Origin: CAMEON01 sp045577755
Lineage (GTDB): Bacteria; Bacillota; Clostridia; Oscillospirales; CAG-272
Direction of reading: 5' to 3'
NCBI GenBank assembly: GCA_045577755.1
Contig: JAZNJA010000055.1
Location: 15,699 to 79,698 of the forward strand
DNA: 64,000 bases
The notes below the pieces were generated by a model. The model had not been told where the DNA came from. It did not search any database and worked only from the letters and a program-made list of their open reading frames with translations. Below, piece by piece: positions 1 through 8,500 of this stretch (its first letter is position 1; the number at the start of each line of letters is the position of its first letter). The translations under genes and the position numbers were made by a program.

Positions 1-2643
1 GATGCTGATGCCCTCCAGGGTGACGCTTCCGCTCTGCTTCTCCAGAACGCTACCGCCTGCGCGGGTGCCGTCGGCCACCAGGTTCCACTCGCCCTCCAGA
101 GTGTAGGGCAGACCCGTGTTGTGGGGATTGATGACCACCAGAGCCTTACCGCCCTGACCGTCCTCGAAGATAATGGCCAGGATGCCGCTGCCCAGCTCCT
201 CCACGCCCGCCACGGTGGCGGCCTTATCGGTGAAGATGCCGAAGGTCTTTCTCATCTCGATAAGTCCCTTATAGTAGAGCATGGTGGTGTACTCGCGGCT
301 GCCCTCCTTGAGGACAGACCAGTTGATGTTGTTGATGGCGTCGGAGGACTTGTAGCTGTTCTCGTCGCCGTCCTTGGTGCGGAGCATCTCCTCACCCGCC
401 TGCCAGAAGGGAGTACCCTTGGAGATGAGGTTGATGGCCGCGCCCAGATTGTTCATGCGGTTTCGCTCGTCGTCGCTGTTGTCGGGGTTGGAGAGCAGGA
501 GCTTATCCCACAGGGTGTTGTTGTCGTGGGCGCTCAGGTAGTTGATGACCAGGCTGTCGGGTACGGTCCAGCCCACACCGGCACCCTGACCGCCCTTGAT
601 GCCGAAGAGCACCTTGTTCTTGTTGGCGGTGGTGGCGCCGCTGATGAAGCCCTTGGAGGCCTTATCGAACACGCTTCCCTTCAGACCGTCGCGGATGGCG
701 TCGTTGAAGACGGCGATACCGCCGATGGCATCCCCCGTGGGATTGATCTGGCCAATATTGCCCTGGTTAGCCTGGGCAGAGCCGTCGATGGTGGCACCCA
801 TGGTCCAGCCCTCGCCGTAGAGGATGGCGTGGGGGTTGACGGTGTGGACGGCGGACTCCACCTTTTGCATGGTCTCCAGGTCGTGGAGGCCCATCAGGTC
901 AAAGCGCAGACCGTCCAGGTGGTACTCCTCGGTCCAGTAGGCGGTGGATTCCACCATGAACTTACCGAACATATAGCGCTCCGAGGCGGTGTCGTTGCCG
1001 CAGCCGCTGGCGGAGGAGTTGGCGCCCGTATTGGTGTAGCGGTAGTAGTAGTAAGGAACGATACGGTTGAATGAGCTGTTGGCATCGTAGGTATGGTTGT
1101 AGACCATATCCATGATGACGCCGATGCCCGCCCTGTGGAGGGCCTGCACCATCTGCTTGAACTCACGGATGCGGACGTCACCGTTGTGAGGGTCGGTGGA
1201 GTAGCTGCCCTCGGGGACGTTGTAGTTCTTGGGATCGTAGCCCCAGTTGAACTCGGCATCGGGGTTGCCCTCGTCCACGGTGGCGTAGTCGTACACGGGG
1301 AGGAGATGAACGTGGGTGATGCCCAGCTGCTTCAGATAGTCCACACCCACAGCCATGCCGTGCTCGTTGACAAGACCGGATTCGGTGAAGGCCAGGTACT
1401 TGCCCTTATACTGCGAGGACGCGATCTTGTTGGAGAAGTCCCGGACGTGGACCTCCCAGATGATAGCCTCGGTGTAGGAATGGATGGGGTTCTGCAGGAT
1501 ATCGGTGTCCCAGCCCTCGGGGTTGGTCTTGGTAAGATCCACCACCATGGAGCGGTTGCCGTTCAAGCCCGCGGCCTTGCCGTAGGGGTCGGTGGCGGTC
1601 TGGGTGCCGACAGCGGTGGTGACGGTGTAGGTGTAGTAGGTACCGTGACCGCAGGCCTCGGTGTGGCTCCAGACACCCTTCTCCCCGCGGGTCATGGGGA
1701 TATTCTTGATGAGAGACTCGGTGTGACCGTCGGAGTAGAGATTCAGACTCACTTCAGAAGCGGTGGGAGCCCAGACCTTGAAGGTGGTCTGATCGCCGTT
1801 GACGACAGAGCCGAGATCGGTGCCGTCGTAGTGGAAGTTATCGGCGAAGTACTTGCTGTCGAAGATGTCCATGGGCACCACGGTCTTTTCGCCGTAGCCC
1901 TCGATCTCCACGCGGTAGCTCTTGGAGAGGTCCAGGGCCTCCTCCACTTCAATATAGCCGGTAGCGGCCTCGCGGCCCATGGTGGAGATGCCCACCACCT
2001 TCAGCTCGCGGTCGCCCTCGTAGACCTTGACCTGGCTGTATTCCTTAATGGTAATCTTGGGGTTGACACGGTACTCGATCTTATGCTGATCCGCCATACC
2101 CGCCATAGAGAAATCCTTGATCATATAGAGTGTCTTTCCTCCGTCATCGCTCTTGTACTGGTTGCCGTCACCGGGCTTGAGGTAGACGAAGGTCTCCTTG
2201 CCCTCAATGGTGACGAAGCGGTCCTGATCGAAGTCCTTGGTGGCATTGCCCCAGGAGGTGCCGCCGGGCTCGGAGCAGTCCTTGCGGACGATGAAGCCCA
2301 CCTGAGTTACGCCCTCGGGGATATTCACCACGACCTTGGCACCGTAGCCGCACTCGTGGAACAGGTAGCCCTTACCGGCCACGTCTCCCCACCAGATCCA
2401 CATATCGCAGTTCTCATAGCTGCCGTTGTAGGTCCAGTAGAAGGTGACCTGGTTGTAGCCCTCCTCCGGAGGGAGCTTATACTCGTTCTCAGGGATGTCG
2501 GGGGTGGGCTGCCCCTGGGTCTCCGGGGTATCGGTCGTGTCGGTCGTGTCGGGGTTGGCCGCAGGCTGGCAGGCCATCAGCAGCGCCGACAGGATCATGA
2601 GCAGCGCCAGCAGCAGCGCCACGTTTCTTTTGGTTTGTGTCAT
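1..2643 (-). CDS. pulA: Type I pullulanase lipoprotein, C-terminus cut by window edge
   Basis: The reading frame is open for 881 codons from the ATG at 2643 to the window edge, so the C-terminus is missing. It debranches alpha-1,6 links in pullulan, starch and glycogen at the cell surface. The N-terminus is a lipoprotein signal (LMACQ lipobox near residue 25) followed by an Asp/Thr/Pro linker. Next comes a CBM41/PUD-type starch-binding domain (about residues 55-120), then an N-terminal beta-sandwich and the GH13 barrel. The type I pullulanase signature NWGYDP is present. The catalytic triad is readable: nucleophile Asp582 in GLRFDLMG, acid/base Glu611 in YGEGW, and Asp707 in SAHDN. The start is preceded by AAGGAG. 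It is divergent from the beta-helix gene and has its own promoter. Family assignment is very secure. Confidence 0.95.
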   Translation of the reverse strand, partial: MTQTKRNVALLLALLMILSALLMACQPAANPDTTDTTDTPETQGQPTPDIPENEYKLPPEEGYNQVTFYWTYNGSYENCDMWIWWGDVAGKGYLFHECGYGAKVVVNIPEGVTQVGFIVRKDCSEPGGTSWGNATKDFDQDRFVTIEGKETFVYLKPGDGNQYKSDDGGKTLYMIKDFSMAGMADQHKIEYRVNPKITIKEYSQVKVYEGDRELKVVGISTMGREAATGYIEVEEALDLSKSYRVEIEGYGEKTVVPMDIFDSKYFADNFHYDGTDLGSVVNGDQTTFKVWAPTASEVSLNLYSDGHTESLIKNIPMTRGEKGVWSHTEACGHGTYYTYTVTTAVGTQTATDPYGKAAGLNGNRSMVVDLTKTNPEGWDTDILQNPIHSYTEAIIWEVHVRDFSNKIASSQYKGKYLAFTESGLVNEHGMAVGVDYLKQLGITHVHLLPVYDYATVDEGNPDAEFNWGYDPKNYNVPEGSYSTDPHNGDVRIREFKQMVQALHRAGIGVIMDMVYNHTYDANSSFNRIVPYYYYRYTNTGANSSASGCGNDTASERYMFGKFMVESTAYWTEEYHLDGLRFDLMGLHDLETMQKVESAVHTVNPHAILYGEGWTMGATIDGSAQANQGNIGQINPTGDAIGGIAVFNDAIRDGLKGSVFDKASKGFISGATTANKNKVLFGIKGGQGAGVGWTVPDSLVINYLSAHDNNTLWDKLLLSNPDNSDDERNRMNNLGAAINLISKGTPFWQAGEEMLRTKDGDENSYKSSDAINNINWSVLKEGSREYTTMLYYKGLIEMRKTFGIFTDKAATVAGVEELGSGILAIIFEDGQGGKALVVINPHNTGLPYTLEGEWNLVADGTRAGGSVLEKQSGSVTLEGISI

Positions 2644-2691
2644 GGGTGTCTCCTTATATGGTTTTGTGGCTTTTTTACAGCCTTAAATTAT

Positions 2692-2720
2692 ATTATATCA
2701 TAGAATCTCCGTTTGCGCAA
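2692..2720 (-). promoter_or_regulatory. Promoter of the pullulanase gene
   Basis: On the minus strand, -35 TTGCGC (2715-2720) and -10 TATAAT (2692-2697) are separated by 17 bp, about 50 bp before the pulA start. The bases CAAACGGAG begin at the end of the -35 box; the same nonamer sits at the -35 of the promoter at 40834-40862. Confidence 0.7.
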
Positions 2721-2785
2721 GGGGGGGAGAGCCCAAAAGTTGCCCATTCAAGGCATCGAATGGCTTTTTTATTCCCCGCAGGGCC

Positions 2786-2814
2786 TTGTATTCTTGCCGC
2801 CGATATGCTATAAT
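2786..2814 (+). promoter_or_regulatory. Promoter of the beta-helix gene
   Basis: -35 TTGTAT (2786-2791), a 17-bp spacer and -10 TATAAT (2809-2814) lie just before the AAGGAG site and the ATG at 2845. The leader is therefore very short, about 25 nt. Confidence 0.7.
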
Positions 2815-2844
2815 GGTAATGATCACGAAAAAGGAGATGACGGT

Positions 2845-4350
2845 ATGATCAAAGCGACACAGGAGCTTCTCGTCTCCCTGGAGGAGGCCTGTACCGAGCG
2901 GAGGAACGGGATCCTCAGCGCCGGGGACAAGCTGACAATCCGAGGGCAGACCTACTACGTCAGCAACGACGGCGATGACCGAAACGACGGTCTGTCCCCC
3001 GAGTGTCCCTGGAGGACTCTTCGCAGGGTATCAACCGCCCCTCTGGCCGAGGGTGACGGAGTGCGATTCCGACGGGGAGACCTGTTCCGCGGGAGCGTAC
3101 AGACCAAGCCCGGGGTCACCTACGCCGCGTACGGAGAGGGTGACAAGCCAAAGCTCTACGCCTGGGACAAGAATCTCGCCGATCCCTCCCTCTGGGAGCC
3201 TTGGGATGGGGTGCACGGTATCTGGCATCTCACCGAGCCCATCCTCGATTGCGGCACCCTGGTCTTTGAGGGCGGAGAAGCCCATAGCCGCAAGCTCATT
3301 CCCTCCTATCGGGACGGAGGCTTCGTATGCCGCGACCATCCAAGCCGTCCCTTTGATATGGCGGCCGAGATGACGGAGGATCTGGACCTGGTCTGCCTCT
3401 ACGACGGACGGCTGACGGATATTCCCTCCAAGGGGGAGGATTTTCCCGTCCCCATCATAGACGGCGAGAGCTTCGGGGACCTGTACCTGCGCTGTGACCG
3501 AGGCAACCCCGGGGCCGTCTTCGGGGACATTGAGGCGCTCCCCCGCAGACGGGTCTTCGCGATCGGGGGAAACGGCAACGTCACGGTAGACAATCTCTGT
3601 ATCAAGTACACCGGAGAGCACGCCATCGCGGGGGGCGGCAGCTGCCTGCAGGGACTGCGGGTCACCAACTGCGAGATCGGCTGGGTCGGTGGCTCCATCC
3701 AGCACTACTTCGGTACCGACCCCAACTACCCCGAAGGGGGCCGCGGCACCGTTACCCGCTACGGAAACGGCATCGAGATCTACGGCGGATGCGACGGCTA
3801 CACTGTAGAGAACTGCTATATCTATCAGGTCTACGACGCCGCCATGACCCATCAGATCTCCACGGGCGGCGGTGTGTTCCGACTCCGCAACATCCTGTAC
3901 CGCCACAATCTTGTGGAGCGATGCGTCTATTCCATCGAGTATTTTCTGGAAAAGGACCCCGCCGATACCGAGAGCCTCATCGAGAACTGCGAGATCAGCG
4001 ACAATATCCTCCGCTTCTCGGGCTACGGATGGGGGCAGCAGCGACATAACACCGACACCCCCGCCCACGTCAAGGGCTGGAGCTACGAGAATACCGCGCG
4101 GAATTTCCGTATCCGTGGCAACCTCTTCGACCGCGCGGCCTACCGTATGATCCATTTGGTGGCCGGTGAGCGTGAGAGCTGCCCCGTGATGGAGGGCAAC
4201 ACCTACATACAGCGGTTGGGGCTGCCCCTGGGCCAGTACGGCTCCAAGCGGGACGGAGAGCCCCCCATCCTGGCCTTCGACACCCACGCTGAGGATGCCC
4301 TTCGCACCGTCGCGGGAGAGATCTCCCCTACCGTGTACGGGCTGGATTGA
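2845..4350 (+). CDS. Right-handed parallel beta-helix protein, no signal peptide
   Basis: 501 residues starting at ATG 2845, chosen because AAGGAGATGACGGT precedes it; a longer upstream frame has no such site. After a short N-terminus comes VSNDGDDRNDGLSPE and a PWRTL segment, the usual opening of secreted pectate-lyase-like beta-helix proteins (DUF1565 type). Helix rungs run to about residue 450, with many Asn and Gly turns such as VTNCEIGWVGG. No signal peptide or anchor is visible, which is unusual because most relatives are exported. It could be an intracellular lyase, epimerase or hydrolase acting on imported oligosaccharides; the sequence alone does not identify the substrate. It is divergent from the pullulanase and ends at a two-way terminator. 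Confidence 0.8.
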   Translation: MIKATQELLVSLEEACTERRNGILSAGDKLTIRGQTYYVSNDGDDRNDGLSPECPWRTLRRVSTAPLAEGDGVRFRRGDLFRGSVQTKPGVTYAAYGEGDKPKLYAWDKNLADPSLWEPWDGVHGIWHLTEPILDCGTLVFEGGEAHSRKLIPSYRDGGFVCRDHPSRPFDMAAEMTEDLDLVCLYDGRLTDIPSKGEDFPVPIIDGESFGDLYLRCDRGNPGAVFGDIEALPRRRVFAIGGNGNVTVDNLCIKYTGEHAIAGGGSCLQGLRVTNCEIGWVGGSIQHYFGTDPNYPEGGRGTVTRYGNGIEIYGGCDGYTVENCYIYQVYDAAMTHQISTGGGVFRLRNILYRHNLVERCVYSIEYFLEKDPADTESLIENCEISDNILRFSGYGWGQQRHNTDTPAHVKGWSYENTARNFRIRGNLFDRAAYRMIHLVAGERESCPVMEGNTYIQRLGLPLGQYGSKRDGEPPILAFDTHAEDALRTVAGEISPTVYGLD

Positions 4351-4387
4351 CTGGTTTCGCCCCCGCGAGGGTGGCGGCTCCTCAAAC

Positions 4388-4428
4388 AAAAAAACACTTG
4401 CTTTCCTTACGAAGGCAAGTGTTTTTTT
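4388..4428. terminator. Two-way terminator between convergent genes
   Basis: A perfect stem ACACTTGC / GCAAGTGT, flanked by seven A on the left and seven T on the right, lies between the stop codons of the beta-helix gene (+) and the kinase-like gene (-). It can stop transcription from both sides. Confidence 0.9.
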
Positions 4429-4448
4429 CGTGAGTCGGACAGGCGGGG

Positions 4449-5294
4449 TCAGTCGGGGGCGGTATCCCGCTCGGGGGCAAGCTCACCCAGCTTATCCAGC
4501 AGGTATTCCACGGCGGAGGTATCGGGTAGGCAGGCGTAATCCAACACGGGGACACACTCCGTCACGTTGATCAGCAGAGGAAGCAGGGCGTTGTTGAAGG
4601 CGGGATCGTCGGCGCTCTTGATGGCCTGACTGTACAGAGCCATGAAGGCGTGGCGGCGGTCCAGCCGCTCGGCGTGATTGGTCTTTCCTTGATGAAGATA
4701 CACAATGGCACGGACGGGCGCCCACAGATCCCGGAAGATGCGGGAGGTTCCCGCCACGGGACCGCCATAGGCCACGGGCCGATTCCCGTCCGCCGAGAGG
4801 ATCACCTTGTCTCCGTTGATGATCTCGGCACCGAGATGCTCGACCCACAGGTTGGCCTGCGTGGACTTTCCCGTCCCCGAGGGGGCGGTGAAGAGAATGG
4901 CGCAGCCGTCGTGGATCACCGCGGAGGCGTGGAGCATGATCCGCTGATAGGGGAGAAGCAGCCGTTCCGGCATCAGAAACAGTACCCAGTTCGCGTTGAC
5001 GCAGAACTTATCCGCGAGGCTTTGAGGAACAAAAAGCCGACAGGTGTGATTCCTGTCGGCCGGGATAACGCGGATGAAGCATTCTCCGTCTTTTCTCGGA
5101 AAAATCTTAACGCTGTCAGAATCACTGTAGCAAGCTTGTTCTGTTCCAAAAATAACCTCTATGACCCAGTCCGGCTCGTGAGTCGAGAGATCCTCGCGCC
5201 AAAAGGCCGCGAGATTCTCGGGTAAACGCAAGGGGCGGGGCGCGAGGATACGAAGATGTATCCCCGCGATCCGCAGATCATAGGTATTCGTCAT
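4449..5294 (-). CDS. HPr-kinase-like P-loop protein (cassette 1)
   Basis: 281 residues, probably cytoplasmic. The C-terminal half resembles the catalytic domain of HPr kinase/phosphorylase: LHASAV (121-126), then Walker A APSGTGKST (137-145) and an INGDK segment (159-163) where HPr kinases have their second acidic motif. The N-terminal ~115 residues match nothing I recognise. Homologues of this fold occur beside RiPP precursors; in paeninodin-type lasso peptide clusters such a kinase phosphorylates the C-terminal Ser of the precursor. Here it is the last gene after the giant fibro-slime protein and the small peptide, 14 nt after the peptide's stop, so all three are probably on one mRNA. That it phosphorylates the peptide is inference; a role with the giant protein is an alternative. 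Confidence 0.7.
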   Translation of the reverse strand: MTNTYDLRIAGIHLRILAPRPLRLPENLAAFWREDLSTHEPDWVIEVIFGTEQACYSDSDSVKIFPRKDGECFIRVIPADRNHTCRLFVPQSLADKFCVNANWVLFLMPERLLLPYQRIMLHASAVIHDGCAILFTAPSGTGKSTQANLWVEHLGAEIINGDKVILSADGNRPVAYGGPVAGTSRIFRDLWAPVRAIVYLHQGKTNHAERLDRRHAFMALYSQAIKSADDPAFNNALLPLLINVTECVPVLDYACLPDTSAVEYLLDKLGELAPERDTAPD

Positions 5295-5308
5295 AGTCGG
5301 TACAGTCC

Positions 5309-5545
5309 TCAGGACTGGAAGCCGGTCTTGACGTGGCTGTGGTAGCAGAGGGTATCGCCGACGTCACCGATGTAACCGAGGTCGCCGTCCTCATTATCAA
5401 AGTCAAACTCGCAAGCGTCACCGATGAACCATCCCTGAGCCTTCAGCTCGGGAGACTCGGAAAACTGATCGCAAGACGCGGCAATGGGCATATCCAAGGA
5501 CATGACCTCTACATGAATCGTAGGTTTGCTGTATTCTCTCTTCAT
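5309..5545 (-). CDS. Small RiPP-precursor-like peptide (cassette 1)
   Basis: 78 residues from ATG 5545, which has AAGGAGG eleven bases upstream; the GTG four codons earlier overlaps that site and is not the start. The N-terminus MKREYSKPTIHVEV looks like a leader (K-x-x-Y-S-K). A hydrophobic stretch MPIAASC is followed by a strongly acidic, Gly-rich C-terminal part with Cys at 25, 45 and 67, and the last residue is Ser. There is no ordinary signal peptide. The gene sits between the giant secreted protein (19 nt upstream) and the HPr-kinase-like protein (14 nt downstream). The peptide of cassette 2 shares the K-x-x-Y-[ST]-K start. Its function is unknown; a modified secreted peptide or a regulatory peptide are both possible. 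Confidence 0.65.
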   Translation of the reverse strand: MKREYSKPTIHVEVMSLDMPIAASCDQFSESPELKAQGWFIGDACEFDFDNEDGDLGYIGDVGDTLCYHSHVKTGFQS

Positions 5546-5564
5546 GATTCTATGCACCTCCTTG

Positions 5565-8500
5565 TTAGTTGTTGGAGCCCTTGACCACGCTCGCGTAGAT
5601 AGCGGCGGTCTCAGCCATGAGGTCGCTGGCGAACACGTCGTACATATCCTGGGTAGCCGACACCTCAGCGGCGGCGGTGCCCTGGGAAAGCTTGTAGCCG
5701 TTCAGCTTGATGTTGGTCAGAGCCAGCACGTTGAGGTTGAGGTCACTTGTGCCAATGATCACAAGTGCTCGGTTGGTACCGTTGGGATTGCTGAAGACCA
5801 GGTCATCCTCCACGGTGAAGTACTGCTCGGTACCGCTGCAAACGCTGTGAACGTTCTCGTTCGCCTCAAAGTCCTCGGCGCTGTTGCCGAAGAACATCTC
5901 CACGGGGCTGTCGTTGCCGGTAGCCTTGATGTGGGCACCGATCTGGATGCTTCTCTCGCCCTCGAAGTCCTCGACAAGCTCCACGTAGAAGGCGATGTAG
6001 GTGAAGGCCTCGCGGGGATTGCCATCGGCGTCGGCGGGGTTGGAGAGGTAGATCTCGTTGTTGGGACCGTAGGTCATGTAGTCGGCCACGCTGTCGGTCT
6101 GGGTCATGATGAGATCGGCGCTGATCCGGTCATCGGCGGGACGGAAATTCTCGATCATGGTGTTACCGAACTGCCACTTGGCAGCGCCGGCAGCCACGTC
6201 GGAGCCGCTGACGACCTGACCGTACACGATGGTACCGTTCTTGATAGAGGTCTTGATCTCGTGGAAGGTCACGTTGGACTCGTCGGCCTTGTAGAGCCCG
6301 CTGCTCTGCTCGGCAGTCAGAGGCTGGTAGACACGGACACCGTCCACGTAGACCATGCGAGCGATCTGATTGTAGTTGGAGGTATAGACAGTCACGCGGT
6401 AGGTGCTGTGAGCCATATCCTTACGGACCACGTAAGGCACCTGGGTCAGCTCACCCGAGACGCACTCGGTGATGACGGGAATAGCCTTGACCTCGCCGTT
6501 CTTCAGATTCTCGATCTTGACGGTCAGCAGGGCGTAGGCCTTGGCGGTGGTGCGACCGACGATCTCGAAGCCGGTACCGGTGAAGGTAAAGCTCATGATC
6601 TCGGCGCGCTCGGTGCCGTTGACGGCCATGGCGTGGATGGTGTCGTTGGAGGCGTCACCGAGGATAGCGTGGGACACGCCGTCCATGGTGCCGTGGATGG
6701 TCTGGAAGATCTCGTCGCCGACACCGCCCAGGATGCTCTGATCGTCGCCCTCCACGTAGGAGAGATCCAGCTGGCCGCGGTTATTGGTACCGCCGGCGGT
6801 ATAGCCGGGATCCGAGCCGTAGTTCAGATTCTGATCGGGAGCCTGGTAATCCTTGACGGCGTCGCCCTCAAAGACGGCCCAGATGTTGCCGGTGGCATCC
6901 TTACCGGTGTTGACGTAGGTGATGGCGCCCTCGCCGGTGAAGTTATCCTCGTAGTACATGACGTTGGCGGGAGCGAAGGTCACGGTCTGGAGCATTTCCA
7001 CACCGGTCCACTTGCTGAGACCGTCAGCATCCGTCTCCATGAGGGTGATTTTGATATTGAAGGTATCCACGCCGTTCATGATCTTGTTCATAACGTAAGT
7101 GACGGCGGTATTCAGACCCTCGTCTTTGGTACTGAAGGTACCGAAGTGATCGGTGAAGTCCAGGAACTCGATCTGCAGATCCATACCGTTGGGGTTATCG
7201 ATAAGGCCCAGGATATCGTTGGCCACCAGACCGTGGTCCTGCGTAAGAACGGTCACGGGGAGGTTGTAGTCCAGGACGAAGACGTTATCGCCCACGCCAT
7301 AGACGTACACGTCCACACGGACGGGAGGATAGGTGTTGCCGTCTGCGGTACAGGTCACGTAGAAGGCATCGACGCCACACTTGGGAGCCTGATAGAGGAA
7401 GTCGCCGTTTTCCAGTGCGGTGACGTACTTGTTGATGTCGCCGCCCTCCAGGTTACCGGCGGGAGAGGACAGAGCGAAGGTCAGATTACGACCGCTCAGA
7501 GCACCCTCACCGAGGGTCTGCTCCATGATCTCGCGGATATCCTCGGCGGTGATCAGCACGCCCTTGGAGACGTCCACGAAGCTGCCGTCAGCCAGCTTGT
7601 TGTTCAGTCTGCCCCAATCGTATACGTGCAGGTTGTTGAACTTGATGTTCGCCTTGTTCACGCGGTGGTAATCGTTACCGTTCAGGACCTTGTCGGTCAC
7701 GTTGTCGATATCGGTGGTTGCGGTGGTATACAGGTGGTTGATGTAGTAGGTCTTGCCGTCCTGCTCCACCCACTTGTCCTCGGGGATCTTGTAGGAGAAG
7801 CCGCCAATGGTCAGGCGCTCACCGGCGTTCAGGCCGTCGACCAGATACTCACGGATCGCGGCCTCGTCCAGACCGGTGACGCTCTCAGCGACGGTGCCGT
7901 CGGGATTGTACTTGGTCAGTACAAGCTTATCGACCGTCACACCCTCGGGCAGAGCGAAGCTCTCACCCTCCTTGTAGGTCAGGTTTGCGCCGATATCGGA
8001 ATCGGTGAAGGTCAGGTTTTTGAAGGCGATCTGGCTGTTGTTGAAGATCGAGAAGGTGTACTCAACGGGGCTGTTGTAATCGACCACGCCGTCGTAGCCG
8101 ATTTCATGACCGTTCTGGTAGGCCTTCTTCTCGGTGATCATGCTGGTATCGGCCACACGGATGTTGGTCTCGATGGACAGGTTAGCGGCGGTGCCGTGAC
8201 GCTCCATGTAGAAGAAGTCGAAGCTGTAGATGCCGCCCTCCTCCAGGCCGCAGACCTCAGCCACGTCGTTCAGGCTGACCTTGACCTTGGAGATGGGGTG
8301 GGTACCGCCCACGTCGACGATACGCTTACCGTTGACGTACAGGTACACGTCGTCGTCACCGATGAAGGTGAAGTACAGGTCCTCACTGTAGTGGTAGACG
8401 AAGTGAGCATGACCCTCCATAGTATAATGGAAGTTGGTGGTCTTGTAGTAGATGTTCTCGGAGTACGTGTTGTAGTTACCAAGCATCTTGCGGTAGGTAT

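Noticed and set aside
4449..5545. Complete lasso peptide cluster
   Set aside because: The kinase-like gene and peptide suggested it, but no leader peptidase (B2), asparagine-synthetase-like cyclase (C) or exporter gene is adjacent, and the giant surface protein does not fit.
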